Notes under the pieces: model-generated
Told to the model about the DNA's origin: nothing
Database searches by the model: none
Seen by the model: only the letters and a program-made list of their open reading frames with translations
In this document: in pieces, positions 15,870-25,320 of the stretch
Layout of the letters: every line of letters begins with the position of its first letter
Numbering within the stretch: the first letter of the stretch is position 1
Position numbers and translations under genes: made by a program
Assembly: GCA_016219005.1 (NCBI GenBank)
Contig: JACRCN010000019.1
Span: 1 to 64,000, forward strand
From: Deltaproteobacteria bacterium
Lineage (GTDB): Bacteria; Desulfobacterota; Desulfobacteria; Desulfobacterales; SpSt-501
DNA length: 64,000 bases
Direction: 5' to 3'

Positions 15870-17102
15870 TTATTGCCCTTTGCGGGCGGCCTCGATCTCC
15901 CCGCAGGCGGGCATGACCTCGACCCCCCGCAGGGTCATGATGTCGGTGGCGACGGCAAACCCGAATTCCTTGGAGATCTTGGTCGTCCCGAAAAGAATCG
16001 GCAAAATGGCCTGGTGGTCGCAGGCGCGCATCTCCACCTTGCCCACGGGCGAGTCGACCTTCAGCCCCTCCAGGGCGTCGATGAATTTCTCCTTATCGAT
16101 CTTGCCGGCCTGGCGGTAAGCCTCGGCAATGAAATGGGCCGTGGTGTAAGCGTGGAAGGCCGGGAAGCCCGGGGGGGTTCCGAAGCGGGCCTGGAAGTCC
16201 TTCACGAACTTCTGGTTCATGCTCAGCTCCGGATAGTAGAACAGGTAGTCCATGGTGCCCATCACCCCTTCCGGGGCTTCGACGCCGAGCGGCTTCAGGA
16301 CGGCATAATCGATCGCGGTGTGGATGTAGACGGGGATCTTCCGGCTGATCCCCGTGGTCTTGACCGTCTTCAGCACGTTGGCCATGCTGGCGCCGCCGGT
16401 GCAGAAATGGATGGCGTCGGGATTGGCGGCCTGGATGCTCGTGAAATACGGAACCAGGTCCGGCTCGCCGAGCTTCCACCAGGTCTTGCCGATGACCTCC
16501 ACGTCCGGCTTGGCCTGTTTCAGGTAGCGCCAGAAGCTCTCGTCGAGGGCGTGGCCGTATTCGTAGTCGTCGCCGGCGACCCAGTATTTTTTGTAGGGTT
16601 TCTTGGAAAGCATGTTGGCGGCGGCCTTGCCGGCCATGGCCGTGTTTTCGGTCACGGAGAAGACGTAGCGGTGGCCGTTCCTGCCGGTGATGTTCTCGCT
16701 CTTGCCCATCCAGGTGATGAAGGGAATTTTCTCCTTCTTGGCGACGCCGTCGGACACGGCCAGGGATACGCCGCTGTTGACGGTCCCGACCAGGAGGTCC
16801 ACGTTCTCCTTCAGCACGAGCTCCTTGGCCATGTTGAGGGCGATGTCCACTTTGAACTTGTCGTCCCGGGTGACGAACTCAATTTTGCCGCCGAGGACCC
16901 CCTGCTTGTTGATCTCGTCCAGCGCCATCTTGAAACCGTTGAGGGCGTCGTTGCCGAAAACCGCAGGCGGACCGCTGTAGGTGTCGATGATGCCGACCTT
17001 GATGTTGCGGGCCTCAACCGCTCCCGGCACAAGCATCGTTGCGGCGGAGACCGCTGCTGCTGCCAAAACTAGCCAAGAACCGAAAGCCTGCTTCTTTTTC
17101 AT
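15870..17102 (-). CDS. livK: Branched-chain amino acid-type ABC substrate-binding protein
   Basis: 410 residues with a Sec signal peptide (MKKKQAFGSWLVLAAAAV, cleavage near AVEA-RN at about 32). The mature part starts NIKVGIIDTYSGPPAVFGND, the type I periplasmic binding fold of LivJ/LivK-like proteins, and carries FVTRDDKFK and VGTVNSGVSLAVSDG. AAAAAGGAG precedes the ATG. It delivers ligand to LivHM; relatives bind branched-chain amino acids, amides, urea or aromatic compounds, so the ligand is not fixed by sequence alone. Confidence 0.92.
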   Translation of the reverse strand: MKKKQAFGSWLVLAAAAVSAATMLVPGAVEARNIKVGIIDTYSGPPAVFGNDALNGFKMALDEINKQGVLGGKIEFVTRDDKFKVDIALNMAKELVLKENVDLLVGTVNSGVSLAVSDGVAKKEKIPFITWMGKSENITGRNGHRYVFSVTENTAMAGKAAANMLSKKPYKKYWVAGDDYEYGHALDESFWRYLKQAKPDVEVIGKTWWKLGEPDLVPYFTSIQAANPDAIHFCTGGASMANVLKTVKTTGISRKIPVYIHTAIDYAVLKPLGVEAPEGVMGTMDYLFYYPELSMNQKFVKDFQARFGTPPGFPAFHAYTTAHFIAEAYRQAGKIDKEKFIDALEGLKVDSPVGKVEMRACDHQAILPILFGTTKISKEFGFAVATDIMTLRGVEVMPACGEIEAARKGQ

Positions 17103-17428
17103 GAAGATCTACTCCTTTTTGCATGAATGGGTGGAAGACCTCCTGACTTTGGGCCTCTCTCGTTGAACCCGCTGCGCAGATTAAGGATGCGGAGCTTGAA
17201 ATAGTTTATTTTTCCTAATAAGCTTGAGTGCCGAAGTCAAGAACTAACTTTTTACGATTTGGGTGTTCGTTCGGGTTGCCTCACGCACTACACGATCAAT
17301 GAGATTGGCGATATTGCCGTCGAAAAGCCTGGACACAACGGCTTGACTCTTTTTGCCAACCGCGTCGTTGAGAAGATGATGGAGTCATTGTCTTGTTTTA
17401 GTAAAATCCATAATATAAGAGGTGAATC
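17103..17428. promoter_or_regulatory. Divergent promoter region between livK and dapL
   Basis: A 326-base gap between divergent genes. TTGTCT (17388-17393) and TAATAT (17411-17416), 17 bases apart, precede dapL, but a start there would fall in the AGAGGTG ribosome site, so it is doubtful. Toward livK the DNA is AT-rich and contains AGCTTGA twice (17193-17199 and 17221-17227). No gene was found. Confidence 0.35.
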
Positions 17429-18655
17429 ATGATCAAGATCAACGAGAACTACCTGAAGCTCCAGGCCTCCTACCTGTTCTCGGACATCGCCAAGCGGGTG
17501 GCGGCGTTCCAGAAGGCCAACCCGGGCAAGGACGTGATCAAGCTCGGCATCGGCGACGTCACCCGGCCGCTGCCGGCGGCCTGCATCAAGGCCTTCCACA
17601 AGGCCGTCGACGAAATGGCCGAGACGGCCACCTTCCGCGGCTACGGTCCCGAGCAGGGCTACGACTTCCTGAGGGAGAAAATTGCCCGGCACGACTTCCA
17701 GGAACGCGGCGCGGACATCGCCGCAGACGAGATCTTCGTGAGCGACGGCGCCAAGTGCGACAACGGCAACATCCAAGAGGTCTTTGCCACCGACATCACC
17801 GTGGCGATCCCGGACCCGGTTTACCCGGTATATCTCGACACCAACGTCATGGCGGGCCGCACCGGCAGCTTTGCCGACGGCCGCTACGCCGGGGTCGTCT
17901 ACATGGACTGCACCCGCGAGACCGGATTCATCCCGTCGCTTCCCGGGCAGCATGTGGATCTGATCTATCTCTGTTTCCCCAACAACCCCACCGGCGGGAC
18001 CATCACCAAGCTCCAGCTCAAGCAGTGGGTGGACTATGCCAGGGAGAACAAGGCCATCATTCTTTTCGATGCGGCCTACGAGGTCTTCATCCGCGACGCC
18101 AGCCTGCCCCACTCGATCTTTGAGATCGAGGGCGCCCGGGAGGTGGCAATCGAATTCCGCAGCTTCTCCAAAATGGCCGGGTTTACCGGCACCCGCTGCG
18201 CGTACACGGTCGTGCCGAAATCCTGCCGGGCCTACACGACGGCGGGCGAGCCGCGGCCGGTGCATGCGCTCTGGCACCGGCGGCACGCGACCAAGTTCAA
18301 CGGCGTCTCCTATCCCGTGCAGCGCGCGGCCGAGGCCGTCTACAGCACCGAAGGCCTGGCCCAGTGCCGGGAGCTTTCCGACTATTACCTGCGCAATGCG
18401 GCCCTGATCCGCGCGGAGCTATCCGCCCTGGGCTACGAGTGCATCGGCGGCGAGAACTCGCCCTACGTCTGGGTCAACGGCCGGATGGACTCGTGGAAGT
18501 TCTTCGATCGGCTGCTGGAGAAAGCGAACGTCGTCTGCACGCCGGGGGAGGGCTTCGGCCGCTGCGGCGCGGGCTACATTCGCATCAGCGCCTTCAACCA
18601 TTACGAGAAGGTGCAGGCGGCGATGGCACGTATCCGCAAGACGCTCAAAGGCTGA
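17429..18655 (+). CDS. dapL: LL-diaminopimelate aminotransferase
   Basis: 408 residues, the normal length. The family signature GIGDVTRPL occurs near residue 45, FPNNPTGG near 190, and the PLP-binding lysine lies in [12 protein letters not shown] near 250. It converts tetrahydrodipicolinate directly to LL-diaminopimelate with glutamate as amino donor, the short DapL route to meso-diaminopimelate and lysine found in many anaerobes. No other dap gene is adjacent. The gene is divergent from livK and closed by a strong bidirectional terminator. Confidence 0.95.
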   Translation: MIKINENYLKLQASYLFSDIAKRVAAFQKANPGKDVIKLGIGDVTRPLPAACIKAFHKAVDEMAETATFRGYGPEQGYDFLREKIARHDFQERGADIAADEIFVSDGAKCDNGNIQEVFATDITVAIPDPVYPVYLDTNVMAGRTGSFADGRYAGVVYMDCTRETGFIPSLPGQHVDLIYLCFPNNPTGGTITKLQLKQWVDYARENKAIILFDAAYEVFIRDASLPHSIFEIEGAREVAIEFRSFSKMAGFTGTRCAYTVVPKSCRAYTTAGEPRPVHALWHRRHATKFNGVSYPVQRAAEAVYSTEGLAQCRELSDYYLRNAALIRAELSALGYECIGGENSPYVWVNGRMDSWKFFDRLLEKANVVCTPGEGFGRCGAGYIRISAFNHYEKVQAAMARIRKTLKG

Positions 18656-18673
18656 GGGGGCGGCGGGTGCACC

Positions 18674-18720
18674 ATAAAAAAAGGGCGGTTGCCAAAACGG
18701 CTAACCGCCCTTAATTTTTT
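18674..18720. terminator. Bidirectional Rho-independent terminator between dapL and HU
   Basis: AAGGGCGGTT (18681-18690) pairs perfectly with AACCGCCCTT (18703-18712); an inner GCC/GGC extends the stem. A-run on the left (18675-18682) and T-run on the right (18715-18720) serve both converging genes. Confidence 0.9.
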
Positions 18721-18734
18721 GGCCGGGTCTCAGA

Positions 18735-19007
18735 TCAGACCGCGTCCTTCAATTTTTTGCCGGCCTTGAATTTGACGACCGTGGATGCCTTGATTTTGAT
18801 CTCGGCGCCGGTCTGGGGATTTCTGCCCTTGCGGGCTTTGCGGCGGCCCTTGGAGAAGGTGCCGAATCCGACCAGAGTCACTTTGCCTTCTTTCTTCTTC
18901 AGGTTCTTCACGATCCCGTCGATGAAAGAATCCAGCGCGGCACCGGCGGCGACTTTGGTGATGCCGGCGTCTTTGGCCATGGCCTCGATCAAATCTGCTT
19001 TCGTCAT
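18735..19007 (-). CDS. HU family DNA-binding protein
   Basis: 90 residues from the ATG at 19007, with AAGGAGG 6 bases upstream; an ATG at 19043 has no such site. The sequence TKADLIEAMAKDAGITK opens a standard HU, and the GFGTFSKGRRKARKGRNPQTG segment (read as GFGTF and GRNPQTG) forms the DNA-binding arm with the proline that intercalates. It is a nucleoid protein acting as a dimer. Single-gene unit. Confidence 0.95.
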   Translation of the reverse strand: MTKADLIEAMAKDAGITKVAAGAALDSFIDGIVKNLKKKEGKVTLVGFGTFSKGRRKARKGRNPQTGAEIKIKASTVVKFKAGKKLKDAV

Positions 19008-19067
19008 TCTGACCTCCTTGTTGGATGATGGGCGATAGTGCAACGCTTTCGTTCAGGTGAATAGCCA

Positions 19068-19094
19068 AATATAGAGATCACATGGGATTGTCAA
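19068..19094 (-). promoter_or_regulatory. Candidate promoter for the HU gene
   Basis: TTGACA (19089-19094, minus strand) and TATATT (19068-19073) are 15 bases apart; shifting the -10 by one or two bases gives 16-17. The -35 overlaps the first codons of the divergent MlaC-like gene. Confidence 0.5.
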
Positions 19095-19723
19095 TAGGAA
19101 TGTTGCGTCACGCCTTAAGTCACCTGCGTTTGGCGCGAACCAGCATCATCGGTTTAAGCTGGGCCATCCTGGTGCTGAGCGGGCCGGCCTTCGCCGCCGG
19201 CCCCGCGGAAACATGCCGCCAGACCATCGCAGCCAGCCTTCGCATCCTGAATGACCCGCATGACCGATCGCCGGAACGCAAGTCCCTGCAGCAGGAGCGG
19301 CTCTGGGCCGTGCTGGCCGAGGGGTTCGACTTCACCGAGTTTTCCAAGCGGGTTCTGGCGGAAAAATGGGATGCGTTCCTGCCGGCGCAGCGGACCGAGT
19401 TTGTGGACGTCTTCTCGAAGTTCCTGGGTAATTACTACCTGGCGCAGCTCCTGAACCATTACACCAACGCGACCGTGACCTGCCAGGGACAGGCGATGCT
19501 GGGGCCGACGCGGGCCGTGGTGAAAGCCGATGTGGTCTGGATGAACCGATTGATCCCGGTGGAGGTGCGCATGCTGAAACATGCCGGACGCTGGAGGGTC
19601 TATGACGTGAGCGTGATCGGCTTCAGCGCGGTGCAGTCCTACCGGGCCCAGTTCCGGGAGATCATGCGAACCCATACCCCGGCGCAGGTCATTGCGCTGG
19701 TCAGAAGCAGGATGGACGAGTAA
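19082..19723 (+). CDS. MlaC/Ttg2D-like phospholipid-binding ABC auxiliary protein
   Basis: 213 residues with a signal peptide ending near AFAAG (about 39). The mature part follows the MlaC pattern: QERLWAVLAEGFDFTEFSKRVL near the N-terminus (shortened: GFDFTEFSKRVL), FSKFLGNYYLAQL in the middle, and WRVYDVSVIGFSAVQSYRAQF near the end. MlaC ferries phospholipid across the periplasm between outer membrane and the MlaFEDB complex. No mlaD/E/F is adjacent, so it is an orphan here. The start could also be the ATG at 19100; neither has a strong ribosome site. Confidence 0.85.
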   Translation: MGLSIGMLRHALSHLRLARTSIIGLSWAILVLSGPAFAAGPAETCRQTIAASLRILNDPHDRSPERKSLQQERLWAVLAEGFDFTEFSKRVLAEKWDAFLPAQRTEFVDVFSKFLGNYYLAQLLNHYTNATVTCQGQAMLGPTRAVVKADVVWMNRLIPVEVRMLKHAGRWRVYDVSVIGFSAVQSYRAQFREIMRTHTPAQVIALVRSRMDE

Positions 19724-19753
19724 GCATTGCGGTCGGGCGCCCCCCGGCACCTT

Positions 19754-20290
19754 CTATTCCTCCAGTTGTTTCTTGAAGGCGTCGATGGCTTCCCGCAGCA
19801 TGCGACGGATAAACACTTCCTTGTCTCCGCGCGCCAGCTGCCGATAGGCCCCGTAATCGGGATGGTTCTCGTTCAACTCCGGCGGGCTTGTCTTCGCCTG
19901 CAGTTTCAGCTTTTCGAATTGCCGGACGATCTCGATCAGGCTGAGCTGCTCCGCGGGAAGGTTTTTGATCCACCCCAGGCGGCGCATCATTTCGAAACGT
20001 ACCTGATCGGCCAGCAGCAGGTGGATGTCGACCACCCGCATCTGTTCATCGTTGCTGAGGTAGTAAAACTTGGCGGCCGGCCCCAGATCGAGCGCCCCCA
20101 TGATGAGCTCGTAGAAGGCCATCGAGCTGTTTTCGCCGGGTTGGGCCAGGAAAAAAACCGTCTTGTCCGAAAGGTCCGATGCGCGTGCCGGGGTGCCGTA
20201 GGTTTCCCCGAAGCGCTGCTGCCAGGCACCGAAGCACTTCTGTTCGAGGGTCTTGTCACGGAAGGATTGTAGGTCCACGATTTTGGTCAT
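19754..20290 (-). CDS. Conserved hypothetical protein
   Basis: 178 residues, soluble, with no signal peptide. It begins MTKIVDLQSFRDKTLEQKCF, and has a central hydrophobic stretch MAFYELIMGALDLGPAAKFY and a helical, basic C-terminus ending in KKQLEE. I do not recognise a family or catalytic motif. AGGAT precedes the ATG. It is divergent from the MetH-activation-like gene. Confidence 0.6.
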   Translation of the reverse strand: MTKIVDLQSFRDKTLEQKCFGAWQQRFGETYGTPARASDLSDKTVFFLAQPGENSSMAFYELIMGALDLGPAAKFYYLSNDEQMRVVDIHLLLADQVRFEMMRRLGWIKNLPAEQLSLIEIVRQFEKLKLQAKTSPPELNENHPDYGAYRQLARGDKEVFIRRMLREAIDAFKKQLEE

Positions 20291-20554
20291 GAGCGGATCC
20301 TGCGGTGCGGCCCCGGCCTGACGCGCTGTGGTCGCTCAAGCGGCGGGGCGTGCTCATCCCCGCCGGCGCGCATCATCATGTCACCGATCCCCGCGACCGT
20401 CAAGAAGTCTGTTCCGGGAGGATGCGGGCGATTCGACGCATATCCCAGGCGGCTTCCCCTCAAAAGCCCGAGCCAGGTCGATGGCCCGAGTGCGGCTTGC
20501 CAAAAACGACGAAGAGCTATAAAGTCAGGACCACCTGAAAGGAGCATGGACCCG

Positions 20555-21223
20555 ATGGAAATACTGGCGCACATTCCGCTTGAGTTAAACCCGACATCCG
20601 TTCACAGCAAGTTGAAGTCCCACGACCGCGGGGCGGTCGAGGGACTCATCACCCGGGCGCTTTCGTTGGCACAGGCCCGGGCGGTATTTGTCCCCGCTTA
20701 CGTCGAAGCCCGAGAGGAAGACGCGGTCGTGATCGAGGGCCGGCGGTTCAAGAGCCGCGTGCTGCGCAAGAATCTGGACGATGTGGGCCGCGTGTTTCCC
20801 GCCGTGGTCACCCTGGGTGGCCGATTCGACGAGGCCGTCGAAGGGACCCGGGACATGCTGGAAAAATACTACCTCGATGCCATCGGGAATCTGGCGCTGG
20901 CGGAAGCGCGGGCGCACCTGATCGCGCATCTCTGCCAGCGCTTCGCCATCGACAAGCTCTCCTGGATGAGCCCGGGGTCTCTGGCCGACTGGCCGCTGGA
21001 AGAGCAGCCGCCGCTTTTTGAACTTCTGAGCGGCGTCGAGGCCGCCATCGACGTGCGGCTGACCGACAGCCTCCTCATGCTGCCGCGCAAATCGGTTTCC
21101 GGAATCCTCTTCCCGGCGGAGAGCACCTTCTTCAGCTGCCGCCTCTGCCCCCGCGACCGCTGCGACAACCGCAAGGCGCGTTATGACGAGGCCGCCGCGC
21201 GCGAATATGGCATCCTCACATAG
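20555..21223 (+). CDS. Stand-alone methionine synthase activation (vitamin B12-dependent) domain protein
   Basis: About 222 residues. The start is placed at the ATG at 20555, 10 bases after AAAGGAG; the ATG at 20546 is only 1 base from that site. It resembles the C-terminal reactivation domain of cobalamin-dependent methionine synthase in its stand-alone form: LEKYYLDAIGNLALAEA, then LTDSLLMLPRKSVSGI, then a Cys-rich end CRLCPRDRCDNR. In MetH this domain lets SAM and an electron donor re-methylate cob(II)alamin. The C-x2-C-x4-C set could bind an Fe-S cluster or zinc. No metH gene is in the window. Confidence 0.75.
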   Translation: MEILAHIPLELNPTSVHSKLKSHDRGAVEGLITRALSLAQARAVFVPAYVEAREEDAVVIEGRRFKSRVLRKNLDDVGRVFPAVVTLGGRFDEAVEGTRDMLEKYYLDAIGNLALAEARAHLIAHLCQRFAIDKLSWMSPGSLADWPLEEQPPLFELLSGVEAAIDVRLTDSLLMLPRKSVSGILFPAESTFFSCRLCPRDRCDNRKARYDEAAAREYGILT

Positions 21224-21247
21224 GCGGCCTGGCAGTTTCTTCAACCG

Positions 21248-21997
21248 CTAGCCCCCAGCCCGCGCTGCCGCCGAATTGAAGCGCATGCCGAGTAACCCCA
21301 GTTCGAACAGCAGGTAGAGCGGGACAGCCATCATCGCGAGGTTGAAGGCATCCGGCGTGGGGGTGAGCACGGCCGAGACGATGGTGATGACCAGGGCGGC
21401 ATAGCGGCGATTGCGGGCGAGCTTCTGATACGTGACGATCCCGATACGCCCCGCGAGGATCATGGCCAGCGGCAGTTCGAAGATGAAACCGAATCCGAAG
21501 AGAAACAGCAGGCAGAAGGACACAAACTTCTGTACAGAGATGATGGCCTCGATGTTAGGCCCTTCGAACTCGAGCAGAAACTGTACCCCGTAAGGCAGCG
21601 AAATGTTCAGGCAAAAGAGCACGCCGGCGCAAAACAGGACCACGGCCGCCAGCCAGAAGCCGCGCATCGTGCCGCGGTTCAACGTCGGGTAAAGAGGCCG
21701 TACCCCCGCCAGGATGGCATACAAGATGTAGGGCATGCCCGCGCAGACGCCGAATGCGAGGCCCAGGTTGAGGAAGCTGAAAAACGTCTCGGGAATGCCG
21801 TAGGCCGCAAGCCTGACGCCGGTCAGGCGCTGCAGAAGCCTCAGGATCGACTCCGCCAGGAAATACCCGCCGATCGAGAACAGCAAGACCACGACGCCGA
21901 TCCGGATGAAGGACGTGCGCAGCGACTGCAGGACCCGATAGAGCCGGTCCGCGCGCTCGTCCGCTGGGGGTTGAGTGGTGGCATCAGTCGTTGGCAT
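21248..21997 (-). CDS. tatC: Sec-independent protein translocase TatC
   Basis: 249 residues with six predicted membrane segments. TatC features visible are LAAYGIPETFFSFLNLGLAF, the cytoplasmic/periplasmic loop LPYGVQFLLEF, FELPLAMIL with the conserved Glu-Leu-Pro, NRRYAALVITIVSAVLTPTPD and the closing LLFELGLLG. It is the twin-arginine signal receptor and core of the Tat translocon. No tatA/tatB is adjacent. The protein is divergent at its N-terminus, lacking the usual 'HL.ELR' stretch (here VLQSLRTSF). Confidence 0.9.
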   Translation of the reverse strand: MPTTDATTQPPADERADRLYRVLQSLRTSFIRIGVVVLLFSIGGYFLAESILRLLQRLTGVRLAAYGIPETFFSFLNLGLAFGVCAGMPYILYAILAGVRPLYPTLNRGTMRGFWLAAVVLFCAGVLFCLNISLPYGVQFLLEFEGPNIEAIISVQKFVSFCLLFLFGFGFIFELPLAMILAGRIGIVTYQKLARNRRYAALVITIVSAVLTPTPDAFNLAMMAVPLYLLFELGLLGMRFNSAAARAGG

Positions 21998-22105
21998 GCG
22001 GCTGCTTTCCCGGGCACCGGCGCCCGTCGCAAATAGGTGCCCCTAGTGCCATGATCGTCTGCAGCGTGTCAAGCTGGCAGGCGCACGCGGGTCCGGCCCC
22101 GGCGT

Positions 22106-23644
22106 TCATGCAGACCGCCGGCTGCCCCGGTCGAGGCTGCGGTACTGGATAGCCTCGGAGACATGCGCAACCCCGATGCCGGCCGCGCCGGCCAAGTCGG
22201 CGATGGTGCGGGCAATCTTGAGCACACGGTTGAAAGCCCGGGCGGAGAGGCCGAGTTTGTCGATGGCGGACTCGAGCAGGCGGCGGGCCTCCTCGTCGAT
22301 GCGGCAGAAGGTTCGGATGTGCCGGCTGGCCATCTGGGCGTTGCAGAAGATCCGGGTGCGCGCAAAGCGGGCGGACTGGATCTGCCGGGCGCTGGTCACG
22401 CGCTGGCGGATGTCGGCGGAGGGCTCCGCCTGGGCCTCTTCCAGGAGGTCTTTGTAGGGCACGGCCGGCACCTCCACGTGGATGTCGATCCGGTCGAGCA
22501 GCGGCCCCGAGATCCTGGACCGGTAGCGGTGGATCTGGGGATAGGTGCACCGGCACTCGTGTTTGGGGTCCCCGAGATAGCCGCACGGGCAGGGGTTCAT
22601 GGCAGCCACCAGCATGAAACTCGCCGGATAGGTCAAGGCCGAGGACGCCCGCGAAATGGTCACCTGCATGTCCTCGAGCGGCTGGCGCAGAACTTCGAGC
22701 ACGTGCTTCTTGAACTCCGGCAGCTCATCCAGAAAAAGCACGCCGTTGTGCGCCAAGCTGACCTCGCCGGGTCTGGGGATGTGACCTCCGCCGATCAGGC
22801 CGGCATCCGAGATGGTGTGATGCGGCGAGCGGAACGGGCGGTGCGTGACGAGGGCCTGACCGTCCGTGAGCATGCCGACCACGCTGAAAACCTTGGTGGT
22901 CTCGACGGCCTCCTCGAAGGTGATGGGCGGCAGGATGGTCGGAAGCCGCTTCGCCAGCATGGTCTTACCCGAGCCGGGCGGACCGACCATGATGAGGTTG
23001 TGCCCGCCGGCCGCCGCGATCTCGAGCGCCCGCTTGGCGTGCTCCTGCCCGCACACCTCGGCATAGTCCACGTCGAAGGCGTTTTCCCTGTTGAACATGG
23101 CGTGAATGTCGGCCTTCTCCGGTGCGATGGCGGTCTGACCCCGCAGGAAGCCTACCACTTGGGAGAGCGTTTTGACCGGCAGCACGTCGATATCGCCGAT
23201 GACCGAGGCTTCGCGGCCGTTGCTGTGGGGGACGATGATCGCCAAGTACCCCGCCTGGCGCGCCGAAAGGGCCATGGGCAGGGATCCCCGGACAGGTTTG
23301 ACGCGGCCGTCCAGAGACAACTCGCCCAGGACCAGGTAGCGGGAGACCATTTCCTGGGGGACAACGCCCGTCGCCGCCAGGATCCCGAGGGCGATCGGCA
23401 GGTCGAAGCCGGTGCCTTCCTTCTTGATGTCGGCCGGCGCCAGGTTTACGGTGATCCGGTCGTCCGGGAAGCGGTAGCCGGAGTTGGTGATGGCGGACTT
23501 GACCCGTTCCCGGCTTTCTTTGACCGATGCCTCCGGCAGCCCGACGGTGGCAAAGCTGGGCAGACCGGAGCTGATGTCGACTTCCACTTCCACCCGGTAG
23601 GCATCGATTCCAAGGACCGCACTGCTCAAGACTTTGGCAAGCAC
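22106..23644 (-). CDS. comM: YifB/ComM family Mg chelatase-like AAA ATPase
   Basis: 512 residues from a GTG at 23644 (GGAGG upstream), where the family's [15 protein letters not shown] begins; the ATG at 23677 is less likely. An N-terminal Lon-protease-like domain ([18 protein letters not shown], shortened [10 protein letters not shown]) precedes the AAA domain with Walker [10 protein letters not shown], Walker [11 protein letters not shown] and [10 protein letters not shown], and a C-terminal Mg-chelatase domain. ComM is a helicase that promotes branch migration during natural transformation and recombination. Confidence 0.93.
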   Translation of the reverse strand: MLAKVLSSAVLGIDAYRVEVEVDISSGLPSFATVGLPEASVKESRERVKSAITNSGYRFPDDRITVNLAPADIKKEGTGFDLPIALGILAATGVVPQEMVSRYLVLGELSLDGRVKPVRGSLPMALSARQAGYLAIIVPHSNGREASVIGDIDVLPVKTLSQVVGFLRGQTAIAPEKADIHAMFNRENAFDVDYAEVCGQEHAKRALEIAAAGGHNLIMVGPPGSGKTMLAKRLPTILPPITFEEAVETTKVFSVVGMLTDGQALVTHRPFRSPHHTISDAGLIGGGHIPRPGEVSLAHNGVLFLDELPEFKKHVLEVLRQPLEDMQVTISRASSALTYPASFMLVAAMNPCPCGYLGDPKHECRCTYPQIHRYRSRISGPLLDRIDIHVEVPAVPYKDLLEEAQAEPSADIRQRVTSARQIQSARFARTRIFCNAQMASRHIRTFCRIDEEARRLLESAIDKLGLSARAFNRVLKIARTIADLAGAAGIGVAHVSEAIQYRSLDRGSRRSA

Positions 23645-24094
23645 ATGGCCTCCGCGATCGTCCCCCAGCGCGCGCAAATCACGCGTCTGCGGCCGAAAAC
23701 AGGATGGCAGGATGGTTTTCTCCCCCGCCGATCCTGTGGCGGTCGATCATAGCAGAAGCCTCTGGTGCCGACAATCCCCGGATTCACCCGGGCTTCTTTT
23801 CCGGTCCCGGCGAACAGATCCGTGCAGGCGAAAGAGTCCCCGCCCGGATTGCCGCGGAGATCTTCCGCCACCGTCCGGGCAAGCCCTCTGTCACGGCCGC
23901 TTCAGGCCGTTGTCGTGCTTGCAATTTCATTTCCGATCGGTTAATGAACTCCCATCGGACGCAGCGCCCCGTTCAGGTTCAGACGGCCCGGCCAAAACCC
24001 AGAGCGGATCGGTGTTTGCTGCCGTCCATCTCCCCTTCCCCCTCGCCGCGAAAGGCCCCGGTCCAGCGGTGATAGAACGAGGTTCCAAAACGCG
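23645..24094. other. Intergenic region between comM and the DUF4390 gene
   Basis: A 450-base divergent gap. Open frames exist on both strands but none shows a family match, sensible composition or ribosome site. No strong promoter pair or hairpin was found. Confidence 0.4.
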
Positions 24095-24664
24095 ATGGCC
24101 TCGCACAGCAAACCTACGACCTGCGCTCTGCTGATGTGCGTTCTGGTGCTCGCTTCCCCCGCGGCGGCGGCCCAAACCGCCGCCATCAACTCCATCACCC
24201 TGTCGAACACCAATGATGACCTGCTGCTGTATGCCAGCCTGCAGGGGGCCTTCACCGAGGAGATCAAGCAGGCCGTGCTGAGCGGAACGACAACGTCCGT
24301 CGTGTTCATCATCCTGCTCAAGCAGGGGCGCTTTCTCTGGTTCGACGACAAGATCGCCGACATCAACGTGGTACACTCGATCGCCTACGACAAGGTAAAA
24401 AAGGAATTCGTGGTGCGGCGCTCCTGGAGGAACAGCGAGCCGGAGATCACCCCGTCCTTCGAGGAGGCTCAGATGCTGGTGAGCCGCATCGAGAGCCTGA
24501 AGATCATTCCGCTCAGCCGCATCGCAAAGGGTTCACAGTACCAGCTGCAAATCAAGGCCGAGGCCAGCCGGAAAACCCTTCCCCTGGGCCTGAACACCGT
24601 TCTGTTTTTCATGTCCTTCTGGGACGTGGCAACGGATTGGTACATCATCGACTTCACTTACTGA
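24095..24664 (+). CDS. DUF4390 domain exported protein
   Basis: 189 residues with a signal peptide (cleavage near SPAAAA-Q, about 27). The body matches DUF4390 proteins: the start of the mature part describes a strand-rich domain (ITLSNTNDDLLLYASLQGAF), followed by VVRRSWRNSEP and the family's closing PLGLNTVLFFMSFWDVATDW. Function is unknown; in other bacteria the domain is found near two-component genes. It lies 35 bases ahead of rsmD on the same strand. The start is a plain ATG with only a weak ribosome site. Confidence 0.75.
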   Translation: MASHSKPTTCALLMCVLVLASPAAAAQTAAINSITLSNTNDDLLLYASLQGAFTEEIKQAVLSGTTTSVVFIILLKQGRFLWFDDKIADINVVHSIAYDKVKKEFVVRRSWRNSEPEITPSFEEAQMLVSRIESLKIIPLSRIAKGSQYQLQIKAEASRKTLPLGLNTVLFFMSFWDVATDWYIIDFTY

Positions 24665-24699
24665 TCGCGGGCTCTTCCAGCCCTGTATGAAACCGATTC

Positions 24700-25257
24700 A
24701 TGCCGCTCAGAGTCATCGCCGGGCAGTTGCGGGGAAAGAAGCTGGTCACGGTGCCGGGGCTTGCAACGCGGCCGACCGCCGACCGGACCCGCGAGTCGAT
24801 CTTCAATATCCTGGGGACCGCCGTACGCCACGCGCATGTGCTCGACCTGTTTGCCGGGACCGGCGCGTTTGGCATCGAAGCTCTCAGCCGCGGGGCCGAT
24901 TTTGCGCTGTTCATCGAAAACGGGCGGGAGGCGATCGGCGTGCTCAACCGCAACATCCAGTCCTGCCGCCTGGCGGACCGGGCCCGCGTGGTGCACTGGG
25001 ATGCGGCCGGAAACCTGAACGGCCTCGCGGACGTCGACCGGAAGTTCCACCTGGTGTTCATGGACCCCCCCTACCGAGCGGGCATGATCGCCCCGGTCCT
25101 GCGTCATCTCGCCGACTCCCGGTGTCTGGAGGACCAGGCCCGGATCGTCGTGGAGCACGTTGCCGGGGAGGCCGTCGGGGAGCTCCCGCCCTTTCTCCTG
25201 AAGGATCACCGCCGTTACGGCAAAACGCTTGTGTCGTTTTTGACATTTGTGCTATGA
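24700..25257 (+). CDS. rsmD: 16S rRNA (guanine966-N2)-methyltransferase RsmD
   Basis: 185 residues, the normal length. The opening LRVIAGQLRGKKL and RPTADRTRESIFNIL are RsmD-specific. The SAM-binding loop is DLFAGTGAFGIEALSRGA and the catalytic amino-methyltransferase motif is DPPY (near 123). It methylates G966 of 16S rRNA in the 30S subunit. The rsmD-coaD order, seen here with a 63-base gap, is widely conserved in bacteria. Confidence 0.94.
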   Translation: MPLRVIAGQLRGKKLVTVPGLATRPTADRTRESIFNILGTAVRHAHVLDLFAGTGAFGIEALSRGADFALFIENGREAIGVLNRNIQSCRLADRARVVHWDAAGNLNGLADVDRKFHLVFMDPPYRAGMIAPVLRHLADSRCLEDQARIVVEHVAGEAVGELPPFLLKDHRRYGKTLVSFLTFVL

Positions 25258-25320
25258 GTCGGGCGTCCGATTCCCCCCGGACATACGCGCTTCGGACCTT
25301 GACCAGGAGGAGACCGCTGA

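Noticed and set aside
15873-17072. A 399-codon rightward frame opposite livK
   Set aside because: Antisense shadow of a clear periplasmic binding protein gene; no family or ribosome site.
20521-20545. A B12-box-like AAGTCAGGACCACCTGAA just ahead of the B12-related gene
   Set aside because: The rest of a cobalamin riboswitch (GCCACTG and the flanking GGGAA elements) is absent and spacing differs by one base, so it is probably chance.
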